DNA of 64,000 bases from Thermogutta terrifontis (GTDB lineage Bacteria > Planctomycetota > Planctomycetia > Pirellulales > Thermoguttaceae): contig NZ_CP018477.1 of the NCBI RefSeq assembly GCF_002277955.1, positions 2,377,206 through 2,441,205 on the forward strand. The letters run 5' to 3'. Below are positions 55,181 to 64,000 of the stretch, in pieces (the first letter of the stretch is position 1; every line of letters starts with the position of its first letter). Position numbers and translations under genes: made by a program. The notes under the pieces are model-generated. The model made no database searches. It was not told where the DNA came from and saw only the letters and a program-made list of their open reading frames with translations.

Positions 55181-55785
55181 ATACACCTTGGCTGAACCTC
55201 GCCCACTGGCTGGACTGCACGGAAGTCGAGGGTCCCGGACGGAGATTCGCTCTATGGGTGCAGGGGTGCCATATTCGATGTCCAGGATGTTGCAATCCGC
55301 ACATGCTGGAATTTGTGCCCCGACATCTTGTGCCCGCCGAGAGAGTTGCGGAGTGGATTCTGCACGCGCACCGACGCTGGAATCTGGAGGGTGTGACTTT
55401 CCTCGGTGGAGAACCTATGCTCCAGGCCAAAGGTCTTGCCTTGGTAGCGGAAAGGTCACGCCGCGCCGGCCTTTCAGTCATGGTCTTCACCGGCTTCACC
55501 CTAGAATACCTGGGTAGCTGTTCCCTCCCCGGCGTGAAACAACTCCTGGCAGCCACTGATCTTTTGGTCGACGGGCCGTACCTTGCCCATTGTCCAGAGA
55601 CGAAGCGTCACTGGGTCGGTTCCACCAACCAGCGCTTCCATTTTTTAACTGATCGATATCAGCCAGGCTTGGAATACGATCCTCGTTTCGCCAGGGGCAT
55701 AGAACTCCGCATCCGGTCGGACGGAATGGCGACCTACAATGGCTGGCCGGGGGAACTCATCAGCGAGGTTGGACACGAATCATAG
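55177..55785 (+). CDS. small radical SAM protein (activase-like, 4Fe-4S single cluster)
   Basis: 202 residues, last gene of the cluster, overlapping the AAA+ stop by ATGA. The radical SAM motif CHIRCPGC (C31, C35, C38) is followed by an extra Cys (C39), and TFLGGEP (77-80) is present. The size and the GCHIRCPGCCNPHML context match NrdG/pyruvate-formate-lyase-activase-like proteins. No glycyl-radical enzyme is encoded nearby, so the partner may be a protein of the same cluster or elsewhere. Its 3' end overlaps the convergent glycosidase-like gene by 26 nt. It is unlike viperins, which are larger. Confidence 0.85.
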   Translation: MNTPWLNLAHWLDCTEVEGPGRRFALWVQGCHIRCPGCCNPHMLEFVPRHLVPAERVAEWILHAHRRWNLEGVTFLGGEPMLQAKGLALVAERSRRAGLSVMVFTGFTLEYLGSCSLPGVKQLLAATDLLVDGPYLAHCPETKRHWVGSTNQRFHFLTDRYQPGLEYDPRFARGIELRIRSDGMATYNGWPGELISEVGHES

Positions 55786-57829
55786 CGTAATCCAACCCAT
55801 TTAACTCAAGTTCCAGGATGTTTCCCGCAATGCTCACCGGGGCTTCACTGACGACCTCCCGAGCAGTGACCGTCTCCGATTGACCCAGCGCTGAAAAGTC
55901 GATCGTCAACCTGGCACGACATTTTTCCTGCGCGAGATTAAAGGCCACCAAGATGAAACCCCCGCCAGGCCTGTTGTGGAGACTTACCTTCACAGCATCC
56001 TGGTCGCAGCGAACGAACCTCGCGCTGTCCCAATAAGGGATCCACTCTGCCTCGTGGCGTCCTAACTCGTCGAATGCCCGCCACATGCGGGCAGAGACGG
56101 CGACATCTTCCATCCTGTTGGGCCTGACGGGCACGTCGTGGAGAAGGGCCAGCCCCACTGCTTCCCGGCGTTGGAACGGTCCGCTGGGATACCACAACAA
56201 CTCTGCCGGCACACCCCAGTTGCGCCCCATGAACTCCGCGCGGAATGCGTCGAGGGGCAGGACCTCTCCAGGTGATTCCGGACGCTTGATGCTTTGCAGG
56301 TGCTCACCGTCCCAATAGCTCGTGGCAAAGGCGAGCGTCGGAATAACCATGCAGGTGGATTGATGAACGTTTACCTGGCCATTTGGGTTATGCTTTTTCA
56401 CGATCGTGTAAATTCGCCGCATAGTTTGGCGGACGGCGAAGATCGGATACGTTGTCCCCACCGACCCATCTGGCTTCACGTAGCCGCAGCCATGGAGTTG
56501 ATTCCTGCACCCCCACGGCTCCGAGGTTCCGTCCAGGTAGACGCCGTCGATGTCGTATTCATCAATCAGTTTGGCAATCCCATCGCAGATAAAGTCCTGC
56601 CAGTGACTGCGGTAACAGACAATGTAGGCGGTCTGCTCCGGCTGCCGCTTGTATCCTCCAGCCCGCGGATAGACCAGGCATTCCTCATGATATTGGTCCC
56701 ATTCTGGTGCGAGGGTGCTCATCTCGTATCCATGATAGAGCAGCAGCTGAATGCCGCGGTCATGACATGCTTTGACCAATTTGCGAAGTTTTTCTCCGTG
56801 CGTTGTCCGGGGGTAATTTTGGATATCAGTCCAATGTTCATGGAAGCAGATCGTCCTTACGCCATACTCCGCCAACCGATCAAGAATTCCCGGCGGATTC
56901 TCTTCGATTCCATAATTTCCCATGTGGCAAATTCGATAGTCCCAGGCGTCTGGTTGCATCGGTTTAACCGGCGTTGCCTGAAAGCCAAATGTGTATTCCA
57001 GCGGTGTGTTGAGCTTACGAGGTTTGCCCACGAGATGGATAACCAGAACCACGGAATTCTTTTCCGGACGGACTTCGATAACCCGGTTCGGATCCACATC
57101 CCAAAAGTTTTGATCTGATTCCGCAAACCAGGCTAATCCCCGCTCATCGTCACCAATCCAGAAGAACGGCTTGAACGAGATTTGGTATCCGTCGGGTGGA
57201 ATGGCTCGGGAATTGAAAACACTCCCCCACCGGCCCGGCCAAAAGTGGAGATACTTGGCCCGCTCTGGCCGAAAAGGAATTTCCAGGTCAAGTTTTTCCA
57301 GCGCCACATCAGGATGAGCAGGTTTCAGCTCGAAGTCGCAGCGGACCATCCCATCATATTCGATGAGGACCGTACCGTTGCATTCAAGGCTATCCGTCGC
57401 CGCTTGAATGCGAAGCCTTGCCCGCACTGGAGAGCTCTCCAGAACGGTCAGTTCCCTGCCCTTCCATAAGAGCGGTTGGCCGGCCGACGTACCACCTAAA
57501 GCGATGGGCCCAGCGAGGATCTCCTGGGATGCTGAGGTGATCTGAGAGGGAAAAGGAAGGTCAGAGAATCGATACACGCGTCCCCAAACGTGGACGGCAT
57601 GGCCCTCGACTGCAACCGGTGTCCACGGTGGAAGAAGTTCGTCGCTCTGTCCCGCTGGGCTGCCCAACCAGGGTGGTTGGACGCGGCTTTCTTCTCCCGA
57701 TAACGCGAGGTGGCTTGCCATCATGAACGTAATCATCAGCGTTACTGCCAGTCCTGTCTGCATTTTCTTCCCAGGTGAAATTACCGGGTCGCACGAAGAA
57801 AGCCGGATAGGATCAATGACGTGTCTCAT
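55760..57829 (-). CDS. secreted glycosidase-like protein (DUF6067/GH123-like)
   Basis: 689 residues. N-terminal beta-rich domain (to about 280) with WIGDDERGLAWFAESDQNFW, typical of the DUF6067 family, then a TIM barrel: TICFHEHWTDIQNYP, HDRGIQLLLYHGYE, DEYDIDGVYLDGTSEP (candidate catalytic acids near residues 428-435), QVNVHQS. A C-terminal beta-sandwich ends with LELELNGLDYAMIRVQ. GH123-type enzymes act on N-acetylhexosaminides. The start at 57829 has GGAGG six nt upstream; the signal peptide follows a long basic N-terminus. The 3' end overlaps the radical SAM gene of the five-gene cluster. Confidence 0.82.
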   Translation of the reverse strand: MRHVIDPIRLSSCDPVISPGKKMQTGLAVTLMITFMMASHLALSGEESRVQPPWLGSPAGQSDELLPPWTPVAVEGHAVHVWGRVYRFSDLPFPSQITSASQEILAGPIALGGTSAGQPLLWKGRELTVLESSPVRARLRIQAATDSLECNGTVLIEYDGMVRCDFELKPAHPDVALEKLDLEIPFRPERAKYLHFWPGRWGSVFNSRAIPPDGYQISFKPFFWIGDDERGLAWFAESDQNFWDVDPNRVIEVRPEKNSVVLVIHLVGKPRKLNTPLEYTFGFQATPVKPMQPDAWDYRICHMGNYGIEENPPGILDRLAEYGVRTICFHEHWTDIQNYPRTTHGEKLRKLVKACHDRGIQLLLYHGYEMSTLAPEWDQYHEECLVYPRAGGYKRQPEQTAYIVCYRSHWQDFICDGIAKLIDEYDIDGVYLDGTSEPWGCRNQLHGCGYVKPDGSVGTTYPIFAVRQTMRRIYTIVKKHNPNGQVNVHQSTCMVIPTLAFATSYWDGEHLQSIKRPESPGEVLPLDAFRAEFMGRNWGVPAELLWYPSGPFQRREAVGLALLHDVPVRPNRMEDVAVSARMWRAFDELGRHEAEWIPYWDSARFVRCDQDAVKVSLHNRPGGGFILVAFNLAQEKCRARLTIDFSALGQSETVTAREVVSEAPVSIAGNILELELNGLDYAMIRVQPR

Positions 57830-58224
57830 GGACCACCTCCTTGGAAAACGACCACTTTCAGAGTTTTCAAATCAGCCAAACTCTATTCCGTCACGCGTCC
57901 GCAGCGGAAATGGTTTCCAGAAACTCGACGGAAGCGGAGCAAGACTCTCAGAAAAAGCCCCCGTCGACCAATTACAGCGTTCCAGTCGCCACACGAATTG
58001 TCGTTCGTCCCTCAATGGGTGCAAGAGCCCCGCCGAGAAATTCGTCGACATGATTCACCTTGAGCAAGGGCCCACGCTGGCGATTGGGCACGGGCAACAA
58101 TATGAACACGCAGCCGCGCTGGATTTTCCGTTCTGAAGAACAGTCGTCTGGGGATGGTGACGAGGGGCGGACTCCGGTATATTACCTGCGCGGTCAATAG
58201 TCGGAAAACTTGAGGAGAACGGTC
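57830..58224. other. 395-bp divergent intergenic region
   Basis: Between the two large glycosidase-like genes. A plus-strand TATATT (near 58178) may be a -10, but the -35 is poor. No gene was recognised; a frame covering 57723-58136 has no features. Confidence 0.35.
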
Positions 58225-61200
58225 ATGACCAGTCCCCTGCAAAGATTGTTTTGGATTTGTTCCGCTCTCTGGAGTGTGATCTGTGTGGGATTAGACGCGG
58301 ATTGGCAGAGACATCGGTCCTGCCTCGCTGAAACAGGCCCGAACGCGAGCCCATCCCCAATCCCCTTCGACGCAGCACCTTTCGCCGCGTCGATTCTCGA
58401 CGAACCCGGGAAAACCTACGGTGTGGTGTGGGCCGAATGGCGAAGGATTCGCGCTGTGGAGGCGGAATTTGATCCCGGTTCTTGCGTGTCGCCGCAGTCG
58501 TTACAGGTGCAATACTGGCACCGGGTGTGGGACGGTTTGTCCGACCCCATCCTGTCGGAAGCGGATGTCGCGCGGACCGGCTGGAAGCCCATGGATGATT
58601 GGACGAATGGAAGCTGGAAGCTCGCCGACACGCGTGTGACTCAAGAGGGAAACCGTATTCGCTGGACCTTTGCCCCGACTCACAAAAAGGAGTTCTCCAA
58701 TCTGAAACAATCAGGAGTCACCTACAGAAAAACACTTAAGATCCGCATTGTGGCGGAAGATCATCTCCCCCGGGTGACTGCCTTCCGCGTCTTCACCGAC
58801 TCGGTGTATCGCCCTTTGACCGTCCGGATCTACTGGGGTGTTCCGGGGGTTCCTCAGTTTGCATATCAGGGAGAGAACGCAGGCCGTCTTGAGATATTTA
58901 ATGGAATCTTAAAAAGCTTGCGCCACGTTGAAGGTTCCCCCATCGTTATAAGCCAGAACGGTCAGTTTGTACTTCCCGCCGATTCCACGGGGGCCCTCGA
59001 TGCGGAGATTCTCACAACGATGAGCACGGTTCCCGGAAGCGAGGATCAGGATCCCACCATCGTGACGGTACGGACCCTCCACAATCCATTTTCGTTCGCA
59101 GTGGCCGATCTTATCAAAGGTGAGCGGATCCTTGTTGACGATTTGGGCGTTCTCGTAACCAAGGCCGAAGACCCCATCGATCTGTCCCAATATCGTCACT
59201 TGTTGCGGGAATTCCCGGGTCGCTGCGTTTACGATCGTATATTCGACCAACCGGAGCAGACACTTGCACGGGCGTGGAATGACATGCCGCTCAAACGGCC
59301 TCTTTACTTTGTGCATGGTTTACCGGGTAATCGTAACTTGATGATGCAAACGCCCAACGGCGATATCGCCGTTTCCAACGTGAGCCGGTGGTTCAACCTC
59401 CCGCGAAGTCCAAAGGATACTGACAGAAAAAACTGGAATGGAGCCATGCTCCAGTTGGGATTTGGATTTCCCAACGATGACCGGAGGGGCGGTCGGGAAT
59501 TGCGTGATGGTTATCTTCCGCTCCTGCGGACCTGGTGGGCGGAAGGTCCCCTGTTCTACCAGCAGGAGACTGTGCTCGACGCCCTCGACGGGGATCTGAA
59601 TGACGTGCAGATGGACGATCCTACCCTGCTATTGATGCGGGTGCGGATCGTTAACACGTCGGCCGACGAATCCGCGACCGCCCGGCTTGTTCTTACATCT
59701 CGGGCTGATCAGACCGAAAAGCTGCAGGCAGATGGTCCGCGAGTCTATGCCGTGGCTGGTGAGAACCGTTTCCTTCGTTGTCTTTTTGACAGCCGCGGCC
59801 GGGGAACTCTATCCGCTCAGGAAAACGCCCTCGTGTGGACGTGTTCCTTAAAACCGGGAGAAGCTCACGAAGTCTACCTCTTTGTGCCTTCGATCACTCT
59901 CTCCTCGGACCAGGAAATTGCGAGCGTTTTATCACGGCAGTTTGATCGGGACAGCAGCCGCATCCTCGATTTCTGGAGCAAACTCGCTGCCGAAACAACT
60001 GAGGTGGAAACTCCTGAGCCGTGGCTCAACCATTTCTATCGGGCAGTTCTCTACCACAATGAAATCAACTGTACGCGGGATATTGCGGCCCCGCGGCGCT
60101 ATGCTCGGGTGGGCTCTCTGCGCTATGGGGTGTTTCCCAACGAATCGGTGATGATGATCATGGACCTAGACCGGCGGGGGCGCCACGAGACCGCTCGACA
60201 GTGTTTGCAGACGTTCCTCGATTTCCAGGGAACAGTTCCCCTCCCCGGAAATTTTCAGTCTACGGAAGGGCTCTTCTATGGGGCGGGAGGGTACGAATCA
60301 GGTGGGTACAACAAACACCACGGATACGTGATGTTCGGGATGGCGGATCACTGGTGGATCACCCGCGATCGCCAATGGATGGCTCAAGCTGCCCCCAAGC
60401 TCGTCAAAGCCTGTGATTGGGTCATTCGGGAACGCCGAGCAACCATGCAACTGAACCCCGACGGCACACGACCCATTGAATACGGCTTTCTGCCCAGCGG
60501 GGGACTGGAAGACGTGCAGGACTACTGGTATTGGCTGGCGACCAACGTCAATACCGCCTGGGGGTTCACAGCTTTAAGCGAGGCTCTCGCCGACTACGGC
60601 CATCCTGAGGCAGCCCGTCTGCTTCGCGAGGCCGCGGCCTATCGCGAAGACATTCTTCGCGGATTAACAGAGGCCCGCATCCGCGCCCCCGTGGTTCGAC
60701 TTCGCGATGGCACGTATGTCCCGAAGTATCCATCCCACCTGCACGAGCGAGGACGGTCTTTGGGCTGGATCCGCGAAACGCTGGAAGGCTCTCTTTTTCT
60801 GCTGATCCACCGCTTGCTCCCACCAAAAAGCCCGGAGGGCACGTGGATCCTCAAAGACTACGAAGACAATCTTTATATTTCCAATGCGTACGGTTATTCT
60901 ATTCCCGTCTTTGAACGCTTTTGGTTTTCCCGGGGCGGCTTTTCCATGCAGGCGAATTTACTCGATGGACCTCTTCCTTACTTGTATCGAGACGAGATTA
61001 AACACTTTCTGCGGGCATACTTCAATGGCTTCGCCTCGGCCTTTTATCCAGAGGTCATGATGTGCAACGAGCATTCAAACCCAGAACTCGGATATCCCGC
61101 TGGTGACCATTTCAAATCGTCCGATGAATCCAATGTCACCTTCTGGCTGCGTCTCATGTTCATCCAGGAAGATGGTGACGACCTGTACCTGGGGCGGGCA

Positions 61201-61503
61201 ATCCCGCGATACTGGGTGCGAGACGGCCAACGGGTCCGCGTTGAAAGAGCGCCCACATACTTTAGGCCAATGTCCCTCATTATAACTTCCCATGCCAGGG
61301 ACGGCCGCGTCGAAATAGATTTGCTGCCGCCAGAGCGAAATCCACCACAAACGATCTATCTCCGAATTCGCCATCCTGACGCGAAACCGCTCAAGCGGGT
61401 CACTGTCAATGGCCAATCCCACGACAAATTCGATAAAGACCGCGAGTGGATTATCCTGCCCGGCAACCTTAACGGGACACAAAAGATTGTTGCGTATTAC
61501 TAA
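58225..61503 (+). CDS. large secreted six-hairpin glycosidase-like protein
   Basis: 1092 residues. A signal peptide (LFWICSALWSVICVG) leads to long beta-sandwich regions (to about residue 560), then an alpha/alpha toroid of six-hairpin type between about 590 and 950: WLNHFYRAVLYHNEINCTRD, GVFPNESVMMIMDLDRRGRHETARQCLQTFLDFQG, GYNKHHGYVMFGMADHWWITRDRQWMAQ. Acidic residues in VFPNESVMMIMDLD and GLEDVQDYWYW are candidate catalytic groups, not assigned. A C-terminal beta region follows (TIYLRIRHPDAKPLKRVTVNG). The ATG has GAGGAG seven nt upstream. The exact family is unclear; glycoside hydrolase or lyase of planctomycete type. Confidence 0.75.
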   Translation: MTSPLQRLFWICSALWSVICVGLDADWQRHRSCLAETGPNASPSPIPFDAAPFAASILDEPGKTYGVVWAEWRRIRAVEAEFDPGSCVSPQSLQVQYWHRVWDGLSDPILSEADVARTGWKPMDDWTNGSWKLADTRVTQEGNRIRWTFAPTHKKEFSNLKQSGVTYRKTLKIRIVAEDHLPRVTAFRVFTDSVYRPLTVRIYWGVPGVPQFAYQGENAGRLEIFNGILKSLRHVEGSPIVISQNGQFVLPADSTGALDAEILTTMSTVPGSEDQDPTIVTVRTLHNPFSFAVADLIKGERILVDDLGVLVTKAEDPIDLSQYRHLLREFPGRCVYDRIFDQPEQTLARAWNDMPLKRPLYFVHGLPGNRNLMMQTPNGDIAVSNVSRWFNLPRSPKDTDRKNWNGAMLQLGFGFPNDDRRGGRELRDGYLPLLRTWWAEGPLFYQQETVLDALDGDLNDVQMDDPTLLLMRVRIVNTSADESATARLVLTSRADQTEKLQADGPRVYAVAGENRFLRCLFDSRGRGTLSAQENALVWTCSLKPGEAHEVYLFVPSITLSSDQEIASVLSRQFDRDSSRILDFWSKLAAETTEVETPEPWLNHFYRAVLYHNEINCTRDIAAPRRYARVGSLRYGVFPNESVMMIMDLDRRGRHETARQCLQTFLDFQGTVPLPGNFQSTEGLFYGAGGYESGGYNKHHGYVMFGMADHWWITRDRQWMAQAAPKLVKACDWVIRERRATMQLNPDGTRPIEYGFLPSGGLEDVQDYWYWLATNVNTAWGFTALSEALADYGHPEAARLLREAAAYREDILRGLTEARIRAPVVRLRDGTYVPKYPSHLHERGRSLGWIRETLEGSLFLLIHRLLPPKSPEGTWILKDYEDNLYISNAYGYSIPVFERFWFSRGGFSMQANLLDGPLPYLYRDEIKHFLRAYFNGFASAFYPEVMMCNEHSNPELGYPAGDHFKSSDESNVTFWLRLMFIQEDGDDLYLGRAIPRYWVRDGQRVRVERAPTYFRPMSLIITSHARDGRVEIDLLPPERNPPQTIYLRIRHPDAKPLKRVTVNGQSHDKFDKDREWIILPGNLNGTQKIVAYY

Positions 61504-61807
61504 TTGACCGGCAGCAATGCGTTATAACGCCTGCTCCTTGGCTGCGGTACTCGTAGCTGGCCCTGAAAGCCTCTTCGAAAACCAAACGGCGTCCGGGGAT
61601 TGAGGCCAAGTTTGAGGTTTTTGAATTCGAATGGCCTCCCAGTATAACCCTTGTTACCTGCCTGAAAATCCGTTATGTCGGCCAGGTTTCAGGATGAGAA
61701 CATTGGCATGGGCGAAAAGTGATAAGAGCCTGCCTGATAGTTGCACGTTTTCGTAGGTCACTGATGCGATTGATAGCGGTTAAACTGGAATATCAGCCTG
61801 TATCGGT
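61504..61807. other. 304-bp convergent intergenic region
   Basis: Between the six-hairpin protein and wecB. A 7-bp inverted repeat (CCTGAAA 61661-61667, TTTCAGG 61687-61693) is seen without a T-run; no gene. Confidence 0.4.
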
Positions 61808-62926
61808 TCATTCCCTTGCCAGAATCTCACCTATTCTTTCGGCGGCGTGACCATCCCAAAGGTCAGGGCATCTTCCGCTTTTGTATCGTCCCGCCAGGAC
61901 TTCTTCTAGGCAGTGACGCAACCTGTGCGGGTCGCTACCCACCAGCGTGCTGGTCCCTTCAGTCACCGTAATCGGCCGCTCCGTATTCGGCCGCACAGTG
62001 AGACAGGGGATGCCCAAGGCCGTACTCTCTTCCTGCAACCCTCCTGAATCAGTGATCACCACCTTGGCCTGCGAGGTTAATGAAAGAAACTCCAAGTATC
62101 CTAGTGGTGGTAATGCCCAGATCCTTCGACGTCCTGTTCCCTGGCCGTCCAGGAGGTGCCCTAACCCGAATGCCTCAATCCTGTGCCGTGTGCGGGGGTG
62201 AATCGGAAAGACTACGGGAAGCTCGGCCGCCACTTCTGCGAGAACCTCCAGGAGACCTGAGAGCGTCTCGGCGTGGTCCACGTTGCTCGGCCGATGAAGC
62301 GTCACCACTGCGTATCTGCCGACTGGGAGTCCCAAACGCTGCGGGGTGCCAACTTCTCGGGCGCGCGGCAGAAGAGCCAGCAGCGTATCGATCATCACGT
62401 TGCCGACGAGGTGAATTTGCTCCTCGGGATGCCCCTCCCGGACGAGGTTCTCCACACCGGACGGCTCAGAGACGAATAGCATGTCCGCGACTGCGTCGGT
62501 CACGATGCGATTGATTTCCTCCGGCATGGAGCGGTCGAAGCTCCGCAGCCCCGCTTCAACATGAGCCACCGGAATCCCCAGCTTGATGGCCGCAAGGGCC
62601 GCTGCCATTGTTGAGTTCACGTCGCCCACCACAATGACGCGGTCAAATTTTCGGCCGTCGGGCGTGCCCGCCAGGAGCACTTCCTCCATTTTTTCCAGAA
62701 TTCTTGCGGTTTGCTGGGCATGTGTCCCCGAACCAACGTTGAGATGCACATCCGGTCGCGGCATCTCCAAATCCTGAAAAAACACGTCGCTCAGTTGTGG
62801 ATCGTAGTGCTGACCGGTGTGAATCAGAACGGGACGAATCTGGGAGTACGCCCGCAATGCCCGCAAGATCGGGGCCATCTTCATGAAATTCGGTCGCGCA
62901 CCGACAACGCAGGCAAAAACCTTCAT
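61808..62926 (-). CDS. wecB: UDP-N-acetylglucosamine 2-epimerase (non-hydrolysing)
   Basis: 372 residues. WecB interconverts UDP-GlcNAc and UDP-ManNAc in the cytoplasm for surface polysaccharide. Motifs: VVGARPNFMKMAPILRAL, HTGQHYD, VVGDVNSTMAAALAA, VAHVEAGLRSFDRSMPEEINRI, HRPSNVD, VFPIHPRTRHRI, ITDSGGLQEES and NTERPI. All expected residues are present. The start at the ATG is two codons after an in-frame GTG. It neighbours a heparinase-like gene on the same strand 169 bp away, in line with a glycan locus continuing outside the window. Confidence 0.97.
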   Translation of the reverse strand: MKVFACVVGARPNFMKMAPILRALRAYSQIRPVLIHTGQHYDPQLSDVFFQDLEMPRPDVHLNVGSGTHAQQTARILEKMEEVLLAGTPDGRKFDRVIVVGDVNSTMAAALAAIKLGIPVAHVEAGLRSFDRSMPEEINRIVTDAVADMLFVSEPSGVENLVREGHPEEQIHLVGNVMIDTLLALLPRAREVGTPQRLGLPVGRYAVVTLHRPSNVDHAETLSGLLEVLAEVAAELPVVFPIHPRTRHRIEAFGLGHLLDGQGTGRRRIWALPPLGYLEFLSLTSQAKVVITDSGGLQEESTALGIPCLTVRPNTERPITVTEGTSTLVGSDPHRLRHCLEEVLAGRYKSGRCPDLWDGHAAERIGEILARE

Positions 62927-63095
62927 CGTCACCCCGTTTGTCTCAGCAAGTCCATAAATAAAGTTCCACTTCAGTCGCTAGGAAACCTACCTTGCGGAAT
63001 AGCCACGATCAAGACCGCTGCCCAGGCCAAGATCCTCTGGAAAACAGTCCATAGAGCCCGGGTTATCAGATAATTAGGATTATAGAAATGTGATG

Positions 63096-64000
63096 TCAAT
63101 TTCTTTCTTCAAAGAAAAACACTATACACTCGTGCCCGCAATGCACGATACTTGCTGCCCTATCGCTGACAACGCATCCAGCCGATTCCACATCGTGGCT
63201 ACGGATTTGCCAAATGAGGACGTTGGGCGTGGTTCCTTCCAGCACCAGTTCGTGGGCCGATTCTTTCACACCAAACTGGGGAAAATAATTTGCCGTTCCA
63301 TGCTTCCAGGTGTGCCCCGAAGCCGATCCGGGCTCGATCATCAACCGAGCCGGTGGGAGTTCCAGCAGTGCCCCGTTCTCAGAAGGACTGCAAATATTCC
63401 ACTCGCTTGGAATGTGGAGCCGACTCGCCAAGCTTGCCTGGGACCGCCCCATCACCCAATCCGCGATCAGCCATGGTCCCTTCTCGATACAGATGATCAG
63501 ACGTCTGACCTCGGGGCAACCCAGATGACGGTACGCATTGTGCGTGCACCACGCATAGTGGAAGGGCCCTGCCCGATCGCAATGCATGTTTCCCGGCCAG
63601 CCACGGCGCCCCATCCGGAAGCGTGACCAAACGTCACACTGATTTTGCCCATTGATTTCCAACGTGTTATGTGCGCGAGTACCTCGGCAATAGGCTCGTT
63701 CAGGAGAATCCTCGTAATCGTACACCCCGGCATCCACCACCAACCTTTTCCCACCCCAGGATGCCTCAAAAGTCAGCAAATCAGCATGGGCATGGGCGGG
63801 CAAGTGGTCCAGACCGACGGGACCGGCGTCGAAGATAAGGAAATTTCCACCTTCGCGATAGACCCAGTAATCGCCCACCTGGTACGACACAGCTCGCTCC
63901 GGCTCAAGGTTGGGAAAGTCCATTCTCAGTCGCGCAAACACCTGGCGAGGCGAAGGTGTTAGATCGAGTGTGCTATCGCCGAAAAGAGGGATTTGGCCGT
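63096..64000 (-). CDS. heparinase II/III-like protein, truncated at the window edge
   Basis: A partial coding region: the frame stays open to the last base, so its 5' part (N-terminal domain) lies outside. The visible 301 or so residues match the C-terminal beta-sandwich of heparinase II/III family lyases: YQVGDYWVYREGGNFLIFDAGP, LPAHAHADLLTFEASWGGKRLVVDAGVYDY, RGTRAHNTLEINGQNQCDVWSRFRMGRR. Such proteins cleave acidic polysaccharides, or in exopolysaccharide clusters modify export. Next to wecB it fits a polysaccharide locus. Confidence 0.85.
   Translation of the reverse strand, partial: GQIPLFGDSTLDLTPSPRQVFARLRMDFPNLEPERAVSYQVGDYWVYREGGNFLIFDAGPVGLDHLPAHAHADLLTFEASWGGKRLVVDAGVYDYEDSPERAYCRGTRAHNTLEINGQNQCDVWSRFRMGRRGWPGNMHCDRAGPFHYAWCTHNAYRHLGCPEVRRLIICIEKGPWLIADWVMGRSQASLASRLHIPSEWNICSPSENGALLELPPARLMIEPGSASGHTWKHGTANYFPQFGVKESAHELVLEGTTPNVLIWQIRSHDVESAGCVVSDRAASIVHCGHECIVFFFEERN

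Noticed and set aside
55177-55785. Viperin-type antiviral radical SAM
   Set aside because: Too small and of the activase type; no viperin-like motif context seen.

Overview
The window reads as chromosomal DNA of a planctomycete, probably a thermophilic Pirellulales relative such as the Thermogutta group. That placement is inferred from gene content and no tree was computed. The signs are many Tat-signal (RR) exported enzymes, secreted sulfatases, a giant FG-GAP protein with the planctomycete N-terminal surface-protein motif, a short SecA, exported DegT and Gfo/Idh proteins, and small secreted proteins of planctomycete type. No tRNA, rRNA, transposase, integrase, CRISPR array or phage gene was recognised.

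Layout. 1-945: no protein gene, but a dense run of hairpins ending in an intrinsic terminator, so a structured RNA is the best guess. 1-7.6 kb: sufS and sufU (minus), uvrB, a small lipoprotein, and an ECF sigma/anti-sigma-like pair. 7.8-10.5 kb: two metallophosphatases and SixA. 10.7-17.9 kb: an isoprenoid locus made of a radical SAM protein facing a squalene-hopene-cyclase-like enzyme, a DUF116/polyprenyl-synthase fusion, a prenyltransferase-like toroid and nadC. 18.1-23.8 kb: a secretory cassette of two Tat-exported DegT PLP enzymes, a Tat-lipoprotein Gfo/Idh oxidoreductase and a three-domain RidA-like lipoprotein. 23.9-30.1 kb: short SecA, a HAMP-like membrane protein, secreted and membrane hypotheticals, and an exported TIM-barrel isomerase. 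30.7-40.3 kb: metK with an overlapping membrane protein, two sulfatases, a degenerate phosphoesterase, a small secreted protein and an amidohydrolase. 40.6-44.2 kb: a 1184-residue FG-GAP protein with 14 repeats.

45.1-55.8 kb is the most unusual part: a five-gene plus-strand cluster with start/stop overlaps at three of its four junctions. It encodes a 1829-residue coiled-coil SF1 helicase, an unrecognised 455-residue protein, a coiled-coil protein with a compact C-terminal domain, a ClpB-D2-type AAA+ ATPase with a non-canonical N-terminal half, and a small radical SAM protein of the activase type. It matches no named system I know and is the best candidate for an undescribed one.

55.8-64 kb: two large secreted glycosidase-like proteins, wecB and a truncated heparinase-II/III-like gene, which suggest polysaccharide turnover or synthesis.

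Working together: the many Tat substrates and sulfatases point to periplasmic glycan and sulfated-sugar metabolism. The isoprenoid locus points to a specialised polycyclic lipid. The helicase/AAA+/radical SAM cluster looks like a self-contained nucleic-acid or protein-remodelling machine whose role (defence, repair or stress) cannot be decided from sequence alone.
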